NCBI GenBank assembly: GCA_013322215.1
Contig: JAAMEZ010000041.1
Coordinates: forward strand, 1 to 64,000
Direction of reading: 5' to 3'
From: Martinezella rhizogenes
GTDB taxonomy: Bacteria; Pseudomonadota; Alphaproteobacteria; Rhizobiales; Rhizobiaceae
Length of the DNA stretch: 64,000 nt
Position 1 is the stretch's first letter. Every line of letters begins with the position of its first letter. Of the stretch, positions 60,703 through 64,000 are shown piece after piece. A program made the translations under genes and the position numbers. The notes beneath the pieces were generated by a model. That model searched no databases, had not been told where the DNA came from, and saw nothing but the letters and a program-made list of their open reading frames with translations.

Positions 60703-63213
60703 GTGGTCGATTTCAAAAAGCTTCGCGAGGACAAGGCAAAGCCGAAGCCCGTCGCCCCACGAGATATCTTTCATTCCCTGCCGAAAGCCGTCGGGATCAA
60801 TGACCTTTATGTTAGCCAAGCCGAAGCTCTCGATGCTTGGTATCCATCCCGGAGAAACGACAAGGATGTCGTTGTAAAACTGCATACGGGGGGAGGAAAG
60901 ACCCTGGTTGCGCTTCTCATGGCACAATCAACCATGAATGAACTCGGTGAACCCGTTCTTTATCTCGCACCAACTACCCAGCTCGTCGAACAGGTTATTG
61001 CCAAAGCGACTGAATATGGAATCCGCGCGGTGCCCTACACGAGGGGGCAGCCTTTAGCCTCCGAGTTTCTTGATGGTAACGCCGTTCTCGTGGGGGCCTA
61101 CGAGAGCCTTTTCAGTGGTCGCAGCAAATTTGGTGTTCGAGGTTCCGCCAAACCGGCAGTGAAAGTCGGAGGCATCATCTTAGACGACGCGCACGTCGCG
61201 CTTTCCTCTGTTCGTAAAGCATTCAGCCTGACGATCACATCGAAAGACCACCTCGAGGTCTATCAGGAGATGGCGGATCGTTTCAGGGGCGCGTTCGACG
61301 AGGTCGGACGAGGCGGCGCCTTTGCTGACATCACGAGGGGGAAGGACTTCGGCGTGATCGAGGTCCCCAGCTGGGCTTGGCTGTCCAAGGTCCCCGAAGT
61401 TCGGGAATTTCTTTCACAGCATGTCGAGGGCGTCGATCCCTACATATGGCCTCTCCTACGTGACAATCTGGCCATGTGCCACTGCCTCTTCAGCCGCAAA
61501 TCGGTGACGATCACCCCCACCTTTCCGCCGGTTGATCTTCTTCCGACGTTCGATGACGCTAAACGCCGGATCTACATGTCTGCTACGATTTCGGACGACA
61601 GCGAGATTGTTCGCACATTCGGTGCCTCCCCTGCTGCAGTTGGCAGACCGATTCAGTCTTCATCGCTCGCGGGTGTAGGCGAGCGCATGATCTTGGTGCC
61701 CGAGCTGATGCCGCTCGGCAATGTCGCTATCACACCGATGGTTAAACAGATCGCGAAATGGATTGCCGGTTACGCCGGCGTCGCGATTTTGGCGCCGTCC
61801 GGGACCGTTGCCAAAGGATGGTTGGATACTGCGGAATATCCAGAGACAAGTGAAGCGGTTAGCCACCGTATAAAAGATATGCAGGCCGGATCGTTCAAGG
61901 GTCCGATCGTTCTTGCTAACCGGTACGACGGCATTGATTTGGCTGGTCAGTCTTGCCGCCTGCTGATTATGGATGGCCTGCCACAGGGTACGACCGACTA
62001 CGATATGTTTCGGACGAGTGTTCTTGCAGATTCCGCGGTCAACTCGTTGTTGGCCCAGCGGATCGAGCAGGGCCTAGGGCGCGGCTCTAGGGGGGGCGGC
62101 GATTTCTGCGTGGTCGTCCTGACGGGAAGCGATTTGGTTGCATGGATCGGACGCAAGAAGAACCTTGAGCATCTGACCGCGAGCAGCCGGGTACAACTCA
62201 ACGTGGGACAGGAAGTGAGTGAGGCTGTCGCCAGCTATCAGGAAATTGGCGAAACGATGCTCAAGTGTTTGAACAGGGATCCGGATTGGGTTGCCTACCA
62301 TGCGTCAGAGTTGGCAGCCGCCACCCGGCCCCCGGGGATCGACGAACTGTCGCTGAAGGTCGCCGGTGCTGAGCGCAGGGCTTTCCGGCTGGAAAGAGTG
62401 GGACAGTATGAAAGCGCCATTCAAGAACTCGAACACCTGATTTCCTCACCAGACCTTGCCCAGGATGGTCAGAGAAGGGCATGGCTTTCCTCGTTGGCAG
62501 CTCGCATCGCTTTCCATATGAATGATGATCACAAAGGTCAGCGACTTCAGACGTCAGCTTTCGCAACCAACAACAACCATATCCCACCTCGCATCCGACC
62601 GGCCTACATTCCGCGACCAATGGCTGGTCCACAATCCATGGCGATTGTTAGCCGAATCCTCGAATATCAACGTCGTGGATCGCTCATTCCTGCTTATAAC
62701 GAAGCGGTCTCGGCTTTAGTGCCCGACGCCTCCCCTTTCCAATATGAGGAAGCGTTAAAGAACCTTGGAGCATATCTTGGTTTTGACGCCGAGCGGCCGG
62801 AAGCAGTGCACAAAACAGGGCCTGATGTTTTGTGGCGAACGAGCGGTTTGTTCGATTTCGTCATAGAAGCCAAAAGCGACAAGGAGAAGGACAACCCGCT
62901 CTACAAGAACGACCATGCTCAACTCCTAGAAGCCGAGCAATGGTTCAGGCGATGCTATCCCGGAAGGCAGTCTTTGCGGGTTTCGGCGCTTCCGGAGCCC
63001 ATCGCCGATCGGAAAGCAAGCACCCAGGGAACGTACGCCCTCAAATTGGAGGAAGTGACAAAGCTCGTCGGAGCGGTCCGCAATCTCTATGTCTATCTAA
63101 TTGGGCAACCCGGAGACAGGGAGGCTCTTCAAGAGCGCTGTGAGGCTGAATTGCGTCGTACTGGCCTAACGCCGGACGGCATCAAGACGATCTATTTAAC
63201 TGAGTTCAAATGA
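60703..63213 (+). CDS. Rad3/DinG-like SF2 helicase with C-terminal PD-(D/E)xK nuclease motif
   Basis: An 836-residue protein. Helicase motifs: Walker A HTGGGKT (61-67), motif II DDAH (161-164) in place of DEAH, motif III SAT (293-295), the C-terminal ANRYDGIDLAGQSCRLLIMDGLP (about 406-427) and QRIEQGLGRGSRGGGDF (about 452-468), the last two typical of XPD/DinG helicases; the iron-sulfur cysteines are absent. At 707-724 a nuclease signature appears: P707-D708, then E722-x-K724 in VIEAKS, with a following Q/E-rich helix (LLEAEQWF). It starts with GTG after GGGGGG, 202 bases after the metalloprotease gene. Together they look like a two-gene defence module; nuclease activity and substrate are inferred. 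Confidence 0.82.
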   Translation: MVDFKKLREDKAKPKPVAPRDIFHSLPKAVGINDLYVSQAEALDAWYPSRRNDKDVVVKLHTGGGKTLVALLMAQSTMNELGEPVLYLAPTTQLVEQVIAKATEYGIRAVPYTRGQPLASEFLDGNAVLVGAYESLFSGRSKFGVRGSAKPAVKVGGIILDDAHVALSSVRKAFSLTITSKDHLEVYQEMADRFRGAFDEVGRGGAFADITRGKDFGVIEVPSWAWLSKVPEVREFLSQHVEGVDPYIWPLLRDNLAMCHCLFSRKSVTITPTFPPVDLLPTFDDAKRRIYMSATISDDSEIVRTFGASPAAVGRPIQSSSLAGVGERMILVPELMPLGNVAITPMVKQIAKWIAGYAGVAILAPSGTVAKGWLDTAEYPETSEAVSHRIKDMQAGSFKGPIVLANRYDGIDLAGQSCRLLIMDGLPQGTTDYDMFRTSVLADSAVNSLLAQRIEQGLGRGSRGGGDFCVVVLTGSDLVAWIGRKKNLEHLTASSRVQLNVGQEVSEAVASYQEIGETMLKCLNRDPDWVAYHASELAAATRPPGIDELSLKVAGAERRAFRLERVGQYESAIQELEHLISSPDLAQDGQRRAWLSSLAARIAFHMNDDHKGQRLQTSAFATNNNHIPPRIRPAYIPRPMAGPQSMAIVSRILEYQRRGSLIPAYNEAVSALVPDASPFQYEEALKNLGAYLGFDAERPEAVHKTGPDVLWRTSGLFDFVIEAKSDKEKDNPLYKNDHAQLLEAEQWFRRCYPGRQSLRVSALPEPIADRKASTQGTYALKLEEVTKLVGAVRNLYVYLIGQPGDREALQERCEAELRRTGLTPDGIKTIYLTEFK

Positions 63214-63393
63214 ACGTTGCCGCCCTCTCCTGCGGATTTTTACGGCGGCGAATGCGTGTCGTTTGCGACATGCGTCGCCACGAATGAGCCGCGAAACAAA
63301 AGGAATTCTATGACCAGAAACATCTAAACGCGCGAGGACGCGACCGCCTCAATTCGTTCAATTCTCGCACCGACCATGTTTGCCGCCTTCACA

Positions 63394-64000
63394 TCAAATC
63401 ACACCCCATGCACGGAAGCTTCCTCTCCCCGTCACTTCCCGAACGCCGAGTTCGGCGACGAGATCGAGCGCCGCACGATGGCTAACCTTCAATTCCTTGA
63501 CTATCATCGACGAGGACACGATCGGTCGCGTCATCAGCAAGTCCACAACGCGCGGCAAACTGCTGGACGAGCGCTTTCCCTTCAGTTTTCGCTCGAGGTG
63601 CTCCCTCGCCTGTCCCAGCCGAATGACTTCCTTCATGGCCAGTTCAGCGCTGCTCGCCATTGCATCCAGCCCGGCAAGCACTCGTGATACGCGATTGTGT
63701 GATCGCCGCCGTTCCCGCGGCACAGCTTTAAGACCGGAGCAGATGCCAAACAGGTGCGAGGACACCTTTCCGCGCACCCGGAAATATGAATTCACGAGTT
63801 GGGTACCAAGCCAATGCTGCCGCTGCAATGGCTCCATGCTTTCCCATGCGTCCCATATCACTGCGGCCGCCAAGGTAGTCGGCAAGGCGTCAGCCTGAGC
63901 CAGAACCGCTCTCCAAGCCGAAAGGCGCCCTTCCTCGTCCCATCCCGGATCCCGGACAACGAGCTCACCGACCATCAGAGGATCCGCCTTGCTGCCCTCC
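63394..64000 (-). CDS. RHE_PE00001 family (DUF1612) plasmid protein, N terminus outside the window
   Basis: A partial gene of at least 201 residues; the frame is open to the window edge, so the N-terminal part is missing. It has the pattern of the rhizobial RHE_PE00001/DUF1612 family: PGWDEEGRLSAWRAVLAQADALPTTLAAAVIWDAW, KAVPRERRRSHNRVSRVLAGLDAMASSAE, and a C-terminal HTH (RPIVSSSMIVKELKVSHRAALDLVAELGVREVTGRG). The function is unknown, but the family is widespread on rhizobial plasmids. The visible ATG at 63975 is internal. Confidence 0.85.
   Translation of the reverse strand, partial: EGSKADPLMVGELVVRDPGWDEEGRLSAWRAVLAQADALPTTLAAAVIWDAWESMEPLQRQHWLGTQLVNSYFRVRGKVSSHLFGICSGLKAVPRERRRSHNRVSRVLAGLDAMASSAELAMKEVIRLGQAREHLERKLKGKRSSSSLPRVVDLLMTRPIVSSSMIVKELKVSHRAALDLVAELGVREVTGRGSFRAWGVI

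Noticed and set aside
60703..63213. Hachiman (HamA/HamB) or DISARM assignment for the helicase locus
   Set aside because: The partner is an HEXXH protein and not a DUF1837 or methylase/DrmB protein, and the helicase motifs are DinG/XPD-like.

Overview
The window looks like an accessory replicon (plasmid or chromid) of an alphaproteobacterium of the Rhizobium/Agrobacterium/Ensifer group. Evidence: high GC with rhizobial codon use, a LexA box of the alphaproteobacterial direct-repeat form GTTC-N7-GTTC in front of imuA-imuB-dnaE2, a DUF3991/toprim protein and an RHE_PE00001-type (DUF1612) protein of the kind carried on rhizobial plasmids, an IetA/IetS AAA-ATPase/subtilase pair like that of the Agrobacterium Ti plasmid, and many ABC importers and flavin oxidoreductases. 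No rRNA, tRNA, CRISPR array, intact insertion sequence or replication origin was seen.

Layout. (1) 0-4.2 kb: a 'mobile mystery' HTH/Fic toxin-antitoxin pair behind three copies of an ATCAG-N8-CTGAT operator, then a toprim protein, a 58-residue acidic protein and a solitary PIN-domain protein. (2) 4.4-12.0 kb: DNA damage block: the imuA-imuB-dnaE2 mutasome operon, a divergent ATP-dependent DNA ligase and an SRAP (YedK/HMCES) protein. (3) 12.3-20.2 kb: a VOC protein, then a seven-gene organosulfur operon on the minus strand (LLM monooxygenase, SsuA/C/B-like importer, LysR regulator, four-domain rhodanese, His-rich cupin). (4) 20.5-24.9 kb: ietAS plus an orphan AbiEi-type antitoxin. (5) 25-45.3 kb: a LysR regulator diverging from two LLM monooxygenases, an FAD/NAD(P) monooxygenase-like protein, a peptide-type ABC importer, an acyl-CoA-dehydrogenase-fold flavoenzyme, a lactonase-type metallo-hydrolase, a ribose-type ABC importer, two CxxC carboxymuconolactone-decarboxylase-fold proteins, a second acyl-CoA-dehydrogenase-fold enzyme and a haloalkane-dehalogenase-like hydrolase. 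The same 19-bp inverted repeat stands before the first LLM gene and before the first CMD gene, suggesting one regulon. (6) 45.4-53.6 kb: a second sulfonate-type import/LLM cluster on the minus strand with an SDR and a GMC oxidoreductase, headed by a decayed LLM pseudogene. (7) 53.6-55.5 kb: a PhzF-like protein and a divergent LysR regulator. (8) 55.5-63.2 kb: a compact defence-like island: small unknown genes, a ParB/sulfiredoxin-like protein, a three-gene antitoxin/RES toxin/PD-(D/E)xK operon, and divergently an HEXXH metalloprotease followed by a Rad3/DinG-like helicase with a C-terminal PD-(D/E)xK nuclease motif. (9) The right edge holds an RHE_PE00001-family gene that runs out of the window.

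How it fits together. The middle 40 kb is a scavenging island: organosulfur (and possibly halogenated or acyl) compounds enter through four ABC importers and are opened by flavin-dependent monooxygenases; rhodanese, cupin, SDR, GMC and CMD proteins probably process sulfur, aldehyde/alcohol and peroxide products. The flanks carry maintenance and defence functions. The two operons meeting at about 59.1-59.3 kb (RES/antitoxin/nuclease and metalloprotease/helicase-nuclease) are the best candidates for undescribed systems.
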